In this document: positions 1 to 8,327 of the stretch, in pieces
Layout: every line of letters begins with the position of its first letter
Numbering within the stretch: position 1 is the first letter of the stretch
DNA from: Pseudomonadota bacterium
GTDB taxonomy: Bacteria; Pseudomonadota; Gammaproteobacteria; Steroidobacterales; Steroidobacteraceae
DNA length: 64,000 nucleotides
Direction of reading: 5' to 3'
Assembly (NCBI GenBank): GCA_021822385.1
Contig: JAKARC010000003.1
Location: forward strand, 57,923-121,922
Notes under the pieces: model-generated
Told to the model about the DNA's origin: nothing
The model's database searches: none
The model's input: the letters and a program-made list of their open reading frames with translations, nothing else
Program-made: the position numbers and the translations under genes

Positions 1-419
1 CGGCCGGCGAGACGGACTCGATCGGTGCACGCGAGCGGCCCGAGTCCATCGAGCGGCTGCGCGGCGCCATCGACGATGCGCCCGAGCAGCTGTGGCCCGA
101 CCGCCACGGTGCCGGCGCGCTCACGGGGAATGACACGCGCGTTCGGTCCGAGTCCGTGCGCATCTCCGGCCGGCATCAGGTACAGCCGGTCGCCCGCGAA
201 CCCGACGACCTCCGACTCGATGCGCGCCCCGTCGCCGGCAATCACATCGCAATAATCCCCGACCGCCGCCTGGCAGCCAGCCGCCTCGAGTGTCAGGCCC
301 ACCATGCGCGTCAGCGAGCCCTCGAGTGGCGGCGCCGTTGTGCGTTCGACCGCGAGCAGGCTGCGTTGCAGTTCCGCCCGCCAACGCGCGGCGCGGCTCG
401 ATGCCTCGGGCGCACTCAT
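1..419 (-). CDS. fliI: FliI, flagellar type III export ATPase (N-terminal part only)
   Basis: This is the ATPase that energises export of flagellar rod, hook and filament subunits at the cytoplasmic base of the basal body. Only about 139 N-terminal residues lie in the window, and the gene runs off the left edge. The start ATG at 419 overlaps the fliH stop (ATGA). The visible part covers the N-terminal beta-barrel and ends in GPQLLGRIVDGAAQPLDG, a signature of the F1/FliI ATPase family just before the nucleotide-binding fold. Walker A lies outside the window. It is the last visible gene of the minus-strand fleR-fliEFGHI operon. fliJ and fliK are not seen and probably follow beyond the edge. 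Confidence 0.93.
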   Translation of the reverse strand, partial: MSAPEASSRAARWRAELQRSLLAVERTTAPPLEGSLTRMVGLTLEAAGCQAAVGDYCDVIAGDGARIESEVVGFAGDRLYLMPAGDAHGLGPNARVIPRERAGTVAVGPQLLGRIVDGAAQPLDGLGPLACTDRVRLAG

Positions 420-1060
420 GCCTCGCTCCTTGCGCCCGCGCGCAATTCACCGAGCGCGTTGGCGGTGACGGCGGCAACGCGGCTCTCGAACCGTGCATCC
501 ACGCGTGAGGATTCGCTTTGCACGAGGCAGCCACCGCGCGCGAGCGTCGCATCCTCGAGGAGGGTCCAGTGCCGCTCGCCGGTGGGGGGGGTGAGGTGCT
601 CGCGCACCGCCGCGGCATCCTGCGGATGCAACAGCACCCGCACCTCGCGCGCCGCCGCCGGCAGCTGCGCCAGGGATTCACGCACGATGGCGATGATCTG
701 CGCCGGCGCCTGCTGCAGCTCGCGCCGCGCCAGCTGCTTGCCGATCGCGAGCGCGAGGCGCACCAGATCCGCCTCGACTTCGGCATCAAGATCCGCAAGC
801 GGCGCGGCCAGCGCCCCGAGCAGAGTCGCGAGCAGCCGGGCGCGCTCATCGAGCGCGGCGCGCTGCTCGCGCATGGCGTTCTCGGCGCGCGCGAGGCCGG
901 CGGCATAACCACGCGCATCGGCGGCCTGCAGTGCCTGCTGCACCTCGCTCTCGTGCTGGCGACGCGAGTCCGCGCGCCCGACCACCGGCCCGCTCACCTG
1001 CGGCAGCTGCCAGCGCTCGATACGCGCAGCGCTCCCGCGTCGCTCCATCGGCTCAGACAT
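416..1060 (-). CDS. fliH: FliH, flagellar export ATPase regulator/stator
   Basis: FliH binds FliI and tethers it to the C-ring and export gate, acting as the peripheral stalk of the export ATPase. The 214-residue protein has a polar N-terminus, a long Ala/Arg/Glu-rich helical middle (about residues 30-100) and a C-terminal domain with VRLALAIGKQLARREL and RVLLHPQDAAAVREHL, typical of the FliH/YscL/V-ATPase E family. It overlaps fliG by 8 bp at its 5' end and fliI by 4 bp at its 3' end, indicating translational coupling. Length is normal for the family. Confidence 0.93.
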   Translation of the reverse strand: MSEPMERRGSAARIERWQLPQVSGPVVGRADSRRQHESEVQQALQAADARGYAAGLARAENAMREQRAALDERARLLATLLGALAAPLADLDAEVEADLVRLALAIGKQLARRELQQAPAQIIAIVRESLAQLPAAAREVRVLLHPQDAAAVREHLTPPTGERHWTLLEDATLARGGCLVQSESSRVDARFESRVAAVTANALGELRAGARSEA

Positions 1061-2069
1061 ACTGCTCGCCCTTGCCGCCGATGGTAATCGTGCCCGCCTC
1101 GGCGAGCTTGCGGGCCTCCTTGAGGATCTCTTTCTGCGCCGCCTCGACCTCGGAAAGTCGTACCGGGCCCTTGGCCTCGAGGTCGTCCTTCAGCATCTCC
1201 GCGGCGCGCTGCGACATGTTCTTGAACATTTTTTCCTTCAGCACCTCATCGGCGCCTTTCAATGCGATCAGCAGCTGATCGCTCGAGACCTGACGCAGCA
1301 ACTCCTGCATGCTGCGGTCGTCGAGATCGAGCAGGTTGTCGAAGACGAACACCAGCTCCTCGATGCGCGCCGCGAGCGCCCCGTCGTTCTTGGCGACCTG
1401 CTCCATCAAGGCGCTCTCCTGGCTGGGCTCGAGGAAATTGATGATGTTGGCGGCGGCTTTGGCGCCGCCCAGCACCGAGGTCTTGCTGGTCGACTTGCCG
1501 GCGAACTGCTTCTCGATGATGTCGTCGAGCTCAGAGAGCGCGGTCGGCTGCACCCCATCGAGCAAGGCCACGCGCGCGATCACCTCCGGGCGCACCGAGT
1601 CCGGCAGCATGCTCAGCACCTCGGCGGCCTGGTCCGCCTCGAGATAGGCGAGCACGATGGCGATGATCTGCGGATGTTCCTGGCGGATGAGCTCGGCGAC
1701 CGCCCGCGAATCCATCCACTTCAGGGCCTCGAGCCCCTTGCTGTTGCGGCCGATGTTGATCCGGTCGATGACGCTCTCGGCCTTGCCGGGACCGAGCGCA
1801 TCGACCAGCACCTTGCGCAGAAACTCATCCGCGCCAATGCCGACCGAGGTCTGGGTCTCGACGCTGGCGGTGAACTCGGCAATGACACTGTGCACTTCCT
1901 CACGCGAGACATTGCTGAGTTGCGCCATGGCGGCGCCGATGCGCTGCACCTCCTTGGCGCCCATGTGCTTGAGCACCTGCGCGGCCTCCTGCTCCCCGAG
2001 CGTGAGCAGCAGAATGGCGGCGCGCTCCGCGCCGCTGCGGGCCGCGGCCTTGGCACCACGCTCACTCAT
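1053..2069 (-). CDS. fliG: FliG, flagellar motor switch (rotor) protein
   Basis: FliG forms the upper C-ring, joins FliF to FliM and carries the charged helix that meets the stator to make torque. The protein has 338 residues, the usual size. The middle-domain EHPQ motif is at residues 131-134, and the C-terminal torque domain shows the alternating charged stretch LKEKMFKNMSQRAAEML. It overlaps fliF by 8 bp and fliH by 8 bp. The stator partners in this window are motC and motD. Confidence 0.96.
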   Translation of the reverse strand: MSERGAKAAARSGAERAAILLLTLGEQEAAQVLKHMGAKEVQRIGAAMAQLSNVSREEVHSVIAEFTASVETQTSVGIGADEFLRKVLVDALGPGKAESVIDRINIGRNSKGLEALKWMDSRAVAELIRQEHPQIIAIVLAYLEADQAAEVLSMLPDSVRPEVIARVALLDGVQPTALSELDDIIEKQFAGKSTSKTSVLGGAKAAANIINFLEPSQESALMEQVAKNDGALAARIEELVFVFDNLLDLDDRSMQELLRQVSSDQLLIALKGADEVLKEKMFKNMSQRAAEMLKDDLEAKGPVRLSEVEAAQKEILKEARKLAEAGTITIGGKGEQYV

Positions 2070-3753
2070 CGTTGCCCACCCAGCCGCGCACCAGCTGCGC
2101 CACGCGCTTGGGATCCTGACCGACTATCGCGCGGGCGCTCGCGAGCTGCTGCTCATGCGAGAGCGCCTTGACGGGCGCGTCCTTCGTCGCTGCGCCGGGG
2201 CCGTCCTGCGGCCCCTCGTGCGCGACCTGCAGGGCTGCCGCCGGCGCGATCGTGGTGGCGAACAGCGAGCGCACCAGCGGCCGCAGCACCGCGAGCACGA
2301 GCGTCAGAAGGGCGATCAGGCCGACCCCGATCTTCATCATCGTGAGGAACAGCGGCCGCTCCCAGATGGGGACGCGCACGAATCGTCCCCCGGCCACGCT
2401 CGGCAGCGTGAGTGGTTCATTGACGACGCTCACACTGTCGCCACGCGCGGGATTGAAGCCCACGGCATCCTTGACCAGCTGCGTGATGCGGGCAAGCTCG
2501 GCGGCCGAGAGAGGCACCTGGGTCACCTTGCCGTTGGCGGCCTTGACCGGCCGATAGCCGACCAGCACGGCCACCGAGAGGCGGCGGACCTGTCCGGGCG
2601 GCTCGCGCGAGTAATCGAGTGTCCGGTCGATTTCATAGTTGCGGATCACGTTGCGCGAGAGCACCGGACCGCCGGCGCCGACGGTGCCCACCGGAGCGAG
2701 CGGCGCACCGGACCCGGCGGCGCGGGCCGTCGGCTGCGGTGCCGCGCCGGTCCCGCCCTTGCGCTTGCCTGAATTTGCCGCCGCGGTCTTTGCCGGCAGG
2801 GGCGCGAGCCGCGCCGGCGCCGGCGGCTCGTTCGAGAGCGAACCGGGCACCCCTGCGCCGGCGCCCGCGGCACTCGTTTCCTCGGAGATCTGCTCGCTGC
2901 GCACGATCTGGCTGTTCGGCTTGTACAGCTCCTGTGCCTGCTCGCGGCTCGCGGTGTTCAGCGACACGACCACGTCCGCGCGCACCAGGCCGGCGCCGAC
3001 GAGCGGCGTGAGCAGTGCGATGATGCGTTGCTGGTCGTCGTTCTCGATGCGCCGTGCAATGTCGTAGTTCTGTTGATCGAGGGCGTAGCGACTGTCCCCC
3101 TGGGGACCGGAGAGCAGCTGCCCGTTCTGGTCGACGACGGTCACGTGTGTCGGGGAGAGATTCGGCACGCTCGAGGCGACCAGGTTGACGATGGCCTGCA
3201 CCTGCTCGGGACCGAGAACACTGCCGGCGCGCAGCTGCACGAACACCGAGGCGCTCGCGGCGGTCTGATCGCTGATGAACACCGACTGGCGCGGTTCGGC
3301 AAGATTGACCCGTGCCGCCTCGATCTGGCGCATGCTCGCGATGGTACGGGCCAGCTCCTGCTCGAGCGCATGCTGATAGCGGACGTTCTCGATGAACTGG
3401 CTGACGCCAAAGCCGGAACCCTTGTCGATGTTGGCGAAACTGTCGCTCTGCGCCACACCCTGTCCGGCAAGCTTCAATCGCGCCGCATCGAGCTGCTCGG
3501 CGGGCACCTCGACGCCGTTGTTCGCGGCATCCAGCCGGTAGGGAATCTGCGCCGACTGCAGCGCCTGTACGACCTGCGACTCCTCGGTTGCCGACAGGTT
3601 GGCGTACAACAGGCTGTAGGTCGGCCCACGCGACCACAGCACGATCCACACACCCGCGGCCACTGCGGCGGCAATGCCGATGAGCAGCAGCAGCGGACGC
3701 AGATTGAACGGAATGGCGGGCGTGGCCCGCACGGCGGTCGATTCGGCGGCCAT
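2062..3753 (-). CDS. fliF: FliF, flagellar MS-ring protein
   Basis: FliF builds the MS ring in the inner membrane, the platform for the export gate, rod and C-ring. The 563-residue protein has a first membrane segment around residues 17-40 (LLLLIGIAAAVAAGVWIVLW), a large periplasmic region with ring-building motifs and a low-complexity Ala/Pro/Gly-rich linker around residues 300-350. A second membrane segment (MKIGVGLIALLTLVLAVL) follows, and a cytoplasmic tail ends VAQLVRGWVGNDE, the FliG-binding end. It lies 9 bp downstream of fliE and overlaps fliG. Confidence 0.96.
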   Translation of the reverse strand: MAAESTAVRATPAIPFNLRPLLLLIGIAAAVAAGVWIVLWSRGPTYSLLYANLSATEESQVVQALQSAQIPYRLDAANNGVEVPAEQLDAARLKLAGQGVAQSDSFANIDKGSGFGVSQFIENVRYQHALEQELARTIASMRQIEAARVNLAEPRQSVFISDQTAASASVFVQLRAGSVLGPEQVQAIVNLVASSVPNLSPTHVTVVDQNGQLLSGPQGDSRYALDQQNYDIARRIENDDQQRIIALLTPLVGAGLVRADVVVSLNTASREQAQELYKPNSQIVRSEQISEETSAAGAGAGVPGSLSNEPPAPARLAPLPAKTAAANSGKRKGGTGAAPQPTARAAGSGAPLAPVGTVGAGGPVLSRNVIRNYEIDRTLDYSREPPGQVRRLSVAVLVGYRPVKAANGKVTQVPLSAAELARITQLVKDAVGFNPARGDSVSVVNEPLTLPSVAGGRFVRVPIWERPLFLTMMKIGVGLIALLTLVLAVLRPLVRSLFATTIAPAAALQVAHEGPQDGPGAATKDAPVKALSHEQQLASARAIVGQDPKRVAQLVRGWVGNDE

Positions 3754-3762
3754 GGCGTCGGA

Positions 3763-4107
3763 TTACATCTGCATGTTCATGATGTCTTGGTATGCGCTCA
3801 CCAGGCGATTGCGCACCTGGGTGAGGGCGCTGAAGGAGACGCTCGCCTTCTCCATCTGCAGCACCACCTGCGGCAGCGATACCCCGGGGGCGCCGCGTGA
3901 GAAAGCATCGGCGAGTGCGCTCGCCTTCAGTTCGGTGTGATTGACCGCATCGATGCCGCGCTTGAGGATCGTCGCGAATTCGCTCACGCCGGCGGTTCCG
4001 GTCGGTTGCGCCGCGCCGAGCGCCGCCGGCCGCGGCGCATCGACACCGGCCTGCGCGGAAATCGCGCGGATCTGGGCCAACACCTGATCGATAGCCATTT
4101 GACTCAT
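3763..4107 (-). CDS. fliE: FliE, flagellar hook-basal body (MS ring-rod junction) protein
   Basis: FliE links the MS ring to the rod and is among the first exported substrates. The 114-residue protein has the conserved C-terminal half with GVSLPQVVLQMEKASVSFS and QVRNRLVSAYQDIMNMQM. The start ATG at 4107 lies 11 bp after the stop of the fleR-like gene. No room exists for a separate promoter, so fliE is probably read from the sigma54 promoter at 5192-5207 through the fleR-like gene. Confidence 0.95.
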   Translation of the reverse strand: MSQMAIDQVLAQIRAISAQAGVDAPRPAALGAAQPTGTAGVSEFATILKRGIDAVNHTELKASALADAFSRGAPGVSLPQVVLQMEKASVSFSALTQVRNRLVSAYQDIMNMQM

Positions 4108-4118
4108 GGTGATCTCCG

Positions 4119-5147
4119 TTAAGCCGCCGGCACTTCGACGCCCGCCTCGCGCAGGCGCGCGAGTTTGTAGCGCAGCGTGCGCGGGCTGATGCCCAGCCGC
4201 TCGGCGGCCTCGCGCCGGTTGCCCTGGCCGCTCTTGAGCGCATCGAGAATCAGCTCGCGTTCGGCCTGAATCAGTGTGCCGGCGAGCGAACCGAGCGCGC
4301 CGGCATCGGCCCCGGCCGGTGGCGCCGATGCCGCGTGCGGCGCCTCGTTGGCGAGCTCGAATTGAATGTGCTCCGGCTGAATCACCGAGCCGGTGAGCAG
4401 GATCAGGGCGCGCTGCAGCAGGTTATCGAGCTCACGCACATTGCCCGGCCAGCTGTAAGTCAGCAACCGATGCGCCGCCTCGGCGCTCAAGGCCGGAATC
4501 GGGCGGCCGGCATGGCAATGGGCGGTGAGCAGCTGCATGGCGAGCGGCAGCACGTCGTCGCGGCGCAGCCGCAGCGGGGCGATCGCGAGCGGAAACACAT
4601 TCAGCCGGTAATAGAGGTCTTCGCGGAATCGACCCGCGGCGACCTCCTCACGCAGACGGCGGTTGGTGGTGGCGATGACGCGCACCTCGAGGCTGATGGC
4701 GGCGCGCCCGCCGATGCGCTCGACCTCCCGCTCCTGCAGCACGCGCAGGAGCTTCGCCTGCAGCCCGGGCGGCATCTCGGTAATCTCATCGAGCAGCAGC
4801 GTGCCGCCCTGGGCCTGCTCGAATTTGCCGGCATGCGCGGCGTGGGCGCCGGTGAAACTGCCGCGCTCGTAACCGAACAACATCGCTTCCAGCATGTTCT
4901 CGGGAATGGCTGCGCAGTTGATCGCGACGAACGGGCCCTGGGCACGCAGGGAGCGGCGGTGAATATACCGGGCAATCACCTCCTTGCCGGTGCCGGACTC
5001 GCCCCAGATGAGTACCGTGCAGTCGCTCAGCGCGACCCGACGCGCTAGGGCGAGAAGCCGCTGCGAGCTCTCCGCCCGCGCCACCGGCTCGGGTACCTCG
5101 CCGACGGCGCTGTGAATGATCGATTGTGGCTCGTACTGATCTGACAT
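4119..5147 (-). CDS. fleR: FleR/FlrC-like sigma54 activator lacking a receiver domain
   Basis: This is a bacterial enhancer-binding protein that remodels RNA polymerase-sigma54 using ATP. The position directly before fliE, and runs such as [19 protein letters not shown] and [18 protein letters not shown], match FleR/FlrC of Pseudomonas and Vibrio. The 342-residue protein holds an AAA+ domain with Walker A GESGTGKE at 49-56, sigma54-contact loop GSFTGA at 96-101 (Ser in place of the usual first Ala), Walker B DE at 120-121 and a Fis-type HTH at the C-terminus ([20 protein letters not shown]). Typical FleR proteins have about 120 further N-terminal residues forming a receiver. Here only about 40 residues precede the AAA+ core, and the 125-bp gap upstream cannot encode a receiver. 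No FleS kinase is in the window. It probably activates later sigma54 genes constitutively or under another partner. Confidence 0.85.
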   Translation of the reverse strand: MSDQYEPQSIIHSAVGEVPEPVARAESSQRLLALARRVALSDCTVLIWGESGTGKEVIARYIHRRSLRAQGPFVAINCAAIPENMLEAMLFGYERGSFTGAHAAHAGKFEQAQGGTLLLDEITEMPPGLQAKLLRVLQEREVERIGGRAAISLEVRVIATTNRRLREEVAAGRFREDLYYRLNVFPLAIAPLRLRRDDVLPLAMQLLTAHCHAGRPIPALSAEAAHRLLTYSWPGNVRELDNLLQRALILLTGSVIQPEHIQFELANEAPHAASAPPAGADAGALGSLAGTLIQAERELILDALKSGQGNRREAAERLGISPRTLRYKLARLREAGVEVPAA

Positions 5148-5191
5148 CGAATTCCCCTGGAGGCAGGAATGGTTCCTCTCCCTCAGGGGAA

Positions 5192-5207
5192 TGCAAATGC
5201 CGTGCCG
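5192..5207 (-). promoter_or_regulatory. sigma54 promoter of fleR-fliEFGHI
   Basis: On the minus strand the sequence reads CGGCACG-GCAT-TTGCA, close to the TGGCACG-N4-TTGCA consensus, with GG and GC exactly 10 bp apart. The predicted TSS is near 5181, about 34 bp before the fleR-like ATG at 5147. This fits the known pattern in which FleQ and sigma54 drive fleSR. Confidence 0.85.
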
Positions 5208-5272
5208 GCCTCATCCACTGCGCAAAGCGTGACACGACTCACAGCGGCGGCGCAGCCAGGCCGCCGCCGGCG

Positions 5273-6460
5273 TCAATCTTCCGTCACGTCGGCCGGCAGG
5301 GTCGCGATGAGATCCAGCTTGCGCAGACGCTCCACCAACGTGGTGCGGCGCAAGTTGAGCAGCCGCGCGGCCTGCGCGACCGTGCCGTTGGCGCGCGCGA
5401 GTGCCGCGCGGACCAGTGCGCGCTCGATGCCGAGCAGGTGCTCGCGCAGATCGATGCCCTCCTCGGGCAGTGTGTGCATCGGCGCCGCGCCCGCTGGCGA
5501 CACCGGCGGCGCGGGCGGCGCGGCCCGCTCGAGCAGGGCGAGCACCGCCGTCTCGGGCAGCGCTGCCGGCTCCATCGCCGCACCCGCCGCAGCCGTCGCG
5601 AGGTATTCCCAACCGCTCGGCGGCTGGTACTTGGGAGGCAGGTCCGCGACCTCGACACAGCCCCCGGCGCAGGTGATCGAGAGCCGCTCGATGAGATTGC
5701 CAAGCTCGCGCACGTTGCCGCTCCAGCGACATTCGGCCAGCGCGGCGAGCGCAGCCGCCGAAAACCGCAACGCGCCGCGACCATCGGCGGCATTGCGATC
5801 GGCAAACTCCGCCACCAGCGCCGGCAAGTCCTCGCGCCGCTCGCGCAGCGCCGGCATCTCGATCGGAAAGACGTTCAGGCGATGGAACAGATCTTCGCGG
5901 AACGTGCCGTGCGCGATCGATGCTTCGAGATTACGGTGCGTGGCCGCCACGATGCGCACGTTGCAGCGCATCGGCACATGATTGCCGACCCGTTCGAACA
6001 CGCGCTCCTGCAGCACGCGCAGCAGCTTCACTTGCATCGGCGGACTCATGTCGCCGATCTCATCGAGAAACAGCGTGCCGCCCTCGGCGATCTCGAAACG
6101 CCCCTTGCGCGCCGCGATTGCACCGGTGAACGCGCCCTTCTCGTGTCCAAACAGCTCCGACTCGAGCAATTCCGCTGGGATAGCCCCGCAATTGACCGCG
6201 ACGAACGGTCGATTGCGGCGCGGACTGAGGTCGTGAATCGCGCGTGCGGCCACCTCCTTGCCGGTGCCGGATTCCCCGAGGATCAGCACCGTCGAGTCAT
6301 GTACCGCAACCTGACGAATCAGGCCGACCACCGCGCGAATTGCCGCGGAAGTTCCGCTCGGCATGCGCGCCGTGCTCGGCTCACTGCCGCGCGCGCTGCG
6401 CGCCTCGCACCCGGCACCAGGATCGGTGTCGCTATCGCTGACCAACATCGGGCTCGTCAC
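5273..6460 (-). CDS. fleQ: FleQ/FlrA-like master flagellar sigma54 activator lacking the N-terminal FleQ domain
   Basis: This is an enhancer-binding protein expected to turn on the first sigma54-dependent flagellar genes. The 395-residue reading frame starts at GTG 6460; ATG 6448 is an alternative. It has Walker A GESGTGKE at 62-69, GAFTGA at 109-114, Walker B DE at 133-134 and a C-terminal Fis-type HTH. The end [20 protein letters not shown]...[14 protein letters not shown] is diagnostic of FleQ. Pseudomonas FleQ carries about 140 residues before the AAA+ core; here about 50. An in-frame stop at 6497-6499 closes the frame upstream, so the receiver-like domain is truly absent. The LFRS-type segment linked to cyclic-di-GMP binding in P. 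aeruginosa FleQ is not recognisable (the aligned stretch reads TARMPSGTS), though the Arg after Walker A is kept (GKEVAARA). It is divergent from fliL. Confidence 0.88.
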   Translation of the reverse strand: MTSPMLVSDSDTDPGAGCEARSARGSEPSTARMPSGTSAAIRAVVGLIRQVAVHDSTVLILGESGTGKEVAARAIHDLSPRRNRPFVAVNCGAIPAELLESELFGHEKGAFTGAIAARKGRFEIAEGGTLFLDEIGDMSPPMQVKLLRVLQERVFERVGNHVPMRCNVRIVAATHRNLEASIAHGTFREDLFHRLNVFPIEMPALRERREDLPALVAEFADRNAADGRGALRFSAAALAALAECRWSGNVRELGNLIERLSITCAGGCVEVADLPPKYQPPSGWEYLATAAAGAAMEPAALPETAVLALLERAAPPAPPVSPAGAAPMHTLPEEGIDLREHLLGIERALVRAALARANGTVAQAARLLNLRRTTLVERLRKLDLIATLPADVTED

Positions 6461-6658
6461 TGCTTGGGCTCGCTTCTTCTTGGGGAGCAGCAGACCTCAC
6501 GTCTGTCGTGTTCTTCAATCCCCGGCGCCGCTACTGTCGCGTATTCGACGTATTCCTTTCTGTGATGCATCTCGGAAATTGTCGATAAGTTGCGACAGCG
6601 TCCAACGCGCTGCGGCGCCGCGCCGCGGCCGCGTCGGAACTCCGACGCCGCCGCGGCG

Positions 6659-6676
6659 GTGTGATCCGGATCACAC
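6659..6676. promoter_or_regulatory. CRP/Clp/Vfr-type binding site
   Basis: The sequence GTGTGATCCGGATCACAC is a perfect 18-bp palindrome containing TGTGA-N6-TCACA, the CRP-family consensus. It lies about 92 bp upstream of the predicted fliL TSS and about 200 bp upstream of the fleQ start. In P. aeruginosa Vfr acts on fleQ, in Vibrio CRP acts on flrA, and in Xanthomonas the cyclic-di-GMP-responsive Clp uses the same consensus, so fleQ is the likeliest target. The regulator itself is not in the window. Confidence 0.8.
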
Positions 6677-6733
6677 GCTCCTGGGGGCGCAAAGTTGCAC
6701 GGATTCATTCGGTTACGCGCGCTGGCGCGTCGG

Positions 6734-6749
6734 TGGCACGGGCATTGCA
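6734..6749 (+). promoter_or_regulatory. sigma54 promoter of the fliL operon
   Basis: TGGCACG-GGCA-TTGCA matches the sigma54 consensus at every position, with the GG/GC spacing of 10 bp. The predicted TSS is near 6760, giving a leader of about 32 nt before the fliL ATG at 6792. It is the strongest sigma54 site in the window and should drive fliLMNOPQR and probably flhBA. Confidence 0.92.
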
Positions 6750-6791
6750 CCGCGCTCGGCACCGTCAACAAGCACCGGAGTTCCCCGATCC

Positions 6792-7295
6792 ATGGCTACC
6801 GCTCCTGCTACCGCGCCGGCCGATGCCACGGCGGCGCCGCCGAAAAAAAAACGCGCCCTGCCGTTGTGGCTGATCATCGCGATCGCCGTCGTCGTCCTCG
6901 GCGCAGGCGCCGGCGGCTTCATGCTGCTGCATGGCGCCAAGGCCGGCGCACATGGAGCGCACAAGGCGCCCTCCGGACCGCCGCACTACCTGGCGTTGAA
7001 ACCGTTCGTGGTGAATTTCGCCCCCGGGCAGGGCGTGCGCTACCTGCAGGTGAGTCTGCAGGTGATGTCGCGCGACCCGAAGACCCTCGCGCTGCTGCAG
7101 CAGAACGACCCCGTGGTGCGCAATGACCTGCTGCTGCTGCTCAGCAATCAACGCTATGCGACGCTCGAGACCGCCGCCGGCAAGGAGAAGCTGCGCGCCG
7201 AGGTGCTCGCCGACATCCGCAAGGTGGTGCACGACGCCGGCGGCCACCCCGGCAACATCGCGGCCATCTACTTCACCAGCTTCGTGATGCAGTGA
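6792..7295 (+). CDS. fliL: FliL, flagellar basal body-associated stator protein
   Basis: FliL surrounds and supports the stator in the inner membrane. The 167-residue protein has a short cytoplasmic N-terminus rich in Ala/Pro, a KKKR stop, one membrane helix (about residues 24-45, LWLIIAIAVVVLGAGAGGF) and a periplasmic domain with LKPFVVNF and RYLQVSLQVMSRD, ending IYFTSFVMQ. I chose ATG 6792 because the frame upstream runs into the control region and the sigma54 TSS near 6760 would lie inside a longer gene. It is the first gene of the fliL operon. Confidence 0.93.
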   Translation: MATAPATAPADATAAPPKKKRALPLWLIIAIAVVVLGAGAGGFMLLHGAKAGAHGAHKAPSGPPHYLALKPFVVNFAPGQGVRYLQVSLQVMSRDPKTLALLQQNDPVVRNDLLLLLSNQRYATLETAAGKEKLRAEVLADIRKVVHDAGGHPGNIAAIYFTSFVMQ

Positions 7296-7317
7296 CCTGC
7301 GCGAGCGCCCCCGTCCC

Positions 7318-8319
7318 ATGAGCACCGAGAAGATCCTCGACCAGGCGGAAATCGACGCGCTGCTGCACGGCGTCGACACCGGCGCGGTCAGCACCGATCC
7401 GCCGCCGGCCCCCGGGCAGGTGAGCACCTACGACTTCGCCAATCAGATGCGCATCGTGCGCGGGCGCATGCCCACGCTCGAGATGATCAACGAGCGCTTT
7501 GCCCGCCTGTATCGGCTGAGTCTGTACAACCTGCTGCGCCGCGCGCCCGAGGTCGGCATCGGCACCGTGCAGGTGAAGAAGTTCGGTGAGTTCATCCACA
7601 CGCTGCATGTGCCGACGAGCCTGAATCTCGTGCGCTTCAATCCGCTGCGCGGCACCGCGCTCATCGTGTTCGACTCGAAGCTCGTCTTCACCGTGGTCGA
7701 CAATTTCTTCGGCGGCAACGGCCGGCACGCCAAGATCGAAGGCCGCGAGTTCACCGCCACCGAACAGCGCATCATCCAGCTGGCGCTGCGCAGCGTGTTC
7801 GCCGACCTGCACGAGGCCTGGGCGCACATCGCGGACATCACGCCCGAGTTCCTGCAGGCCGAAATCAACCCGCAGTTCGCCGGCATCGTCTCCCCCACCG
7901 AGATCGTCGTGGTGAGCTCGTTTCACGTCGAGCTCGACGGCCGCGGCGGGGATCTGCACATCACCATGCCGTACGCGATGATCGAACCGCTGCGCGAGAT
8001 CCTCGACTCCGGCGTCGCCAGCGATCGGATGGACAAGGACGAGCGCTGGACGCAGGCGTTGCGCGAGGAGCTGAAGGACGCCGAGCTGGCCATCACCACG
8101 CTCGCCGGCCGGACCTCGATCACGCTCGCGGAGCTGATCAACCTGAAGCCCGGCGACATCCTGCCGTGCGACTTCACCGGCCAGGTCACGCTGCTCGCCG
8201 AGGAGATGCCGGTGTTTCGCGGCACGCTCGGCACTTCGCGCGGCAATCAGGCCGTGAAGATCGAGGGCCAGATCCGCCGTAACAAACCCGCCACACCGTC
8301 AATCGACACTTCGCACTGA
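7318..8319 (+). CDS. fliM: FliM, flagellar motor switch protein (CheY receptor)
   Basis: FliM forms the C-ring wall and binds phospho-CheY through its N-terminus. The 333-residue protein begins MSTEKILDQAEIDALLHGV, which matches the conserved CheY-binding peptide (LSQxEIDALL). It continues with the CheC-like middle domain (NLLRRAPEVGIGTVQVKKFGE) and a C-terminal SpoA domain (LINLKPGDILPCDF). It sits 22 bp after fliL and 8 bp before fliN. Confidence 0.97.
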   Translation: MSTEKILDQAEIDALLHGVDTGAVSTDPPPAPGQVSTYDFANQMRIVRGRMPTLEMINERFARLYRLSLYNLLRRAPEVGIGTVQVKKFGEFIHTLHVPTSLNLVRFNPLRGTALIVFDSKLVFTVVDNFFGGNGRHAKIEGREFTATEQRIIQLALRSVFADLHEAWAHIADITPEFLQAEINPQFAGIVSPTEIVVVSSFHVELDGRGGDLHITMPYAMIEPLREILDSGVASDRMDKDERWTQALREELKDAELAITTLAGRTSITLAELINLKPGDILPCDFTGQVTLLAEEMPVFRGTLGTSRGNQAVKIEGQIRRNKPATPSIDTSH

Positions 8320-8327
8320 GTTTCGCC

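Larger units (their letters stand above)
6461..6791. promoter_or_regulatory. fleQ-fliL divergent control region
   Basis: This 331-bp gap between the fleQ and fliL starts encodes no plausible protein. It holds a perfect CRP-type palindrome (6659-6676), a near-perfect sigma54 promoter for fliL (6734-6749) and a weaker sigma54-like match at 6684-6699 (GG at 6685-6686, GC at 6697-6698, -12 TTGCA). The fleQ-proximal half is less GC-rich (6540-6590), suggesting a sigma70 promoter for fleQ, but I could not pick convincing -35/-10 boxes. Confidence 0.8.

Noticed and set aside
6684-6699. second sigma54-like promoter 50 bp upstream of the fliL promoter
   Set aside because: GG/GC spacing and TTGCA are right but the -24 (GGGGGCG) is poor. 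It is mentioned in the control region and not listed as a promoter of its own.
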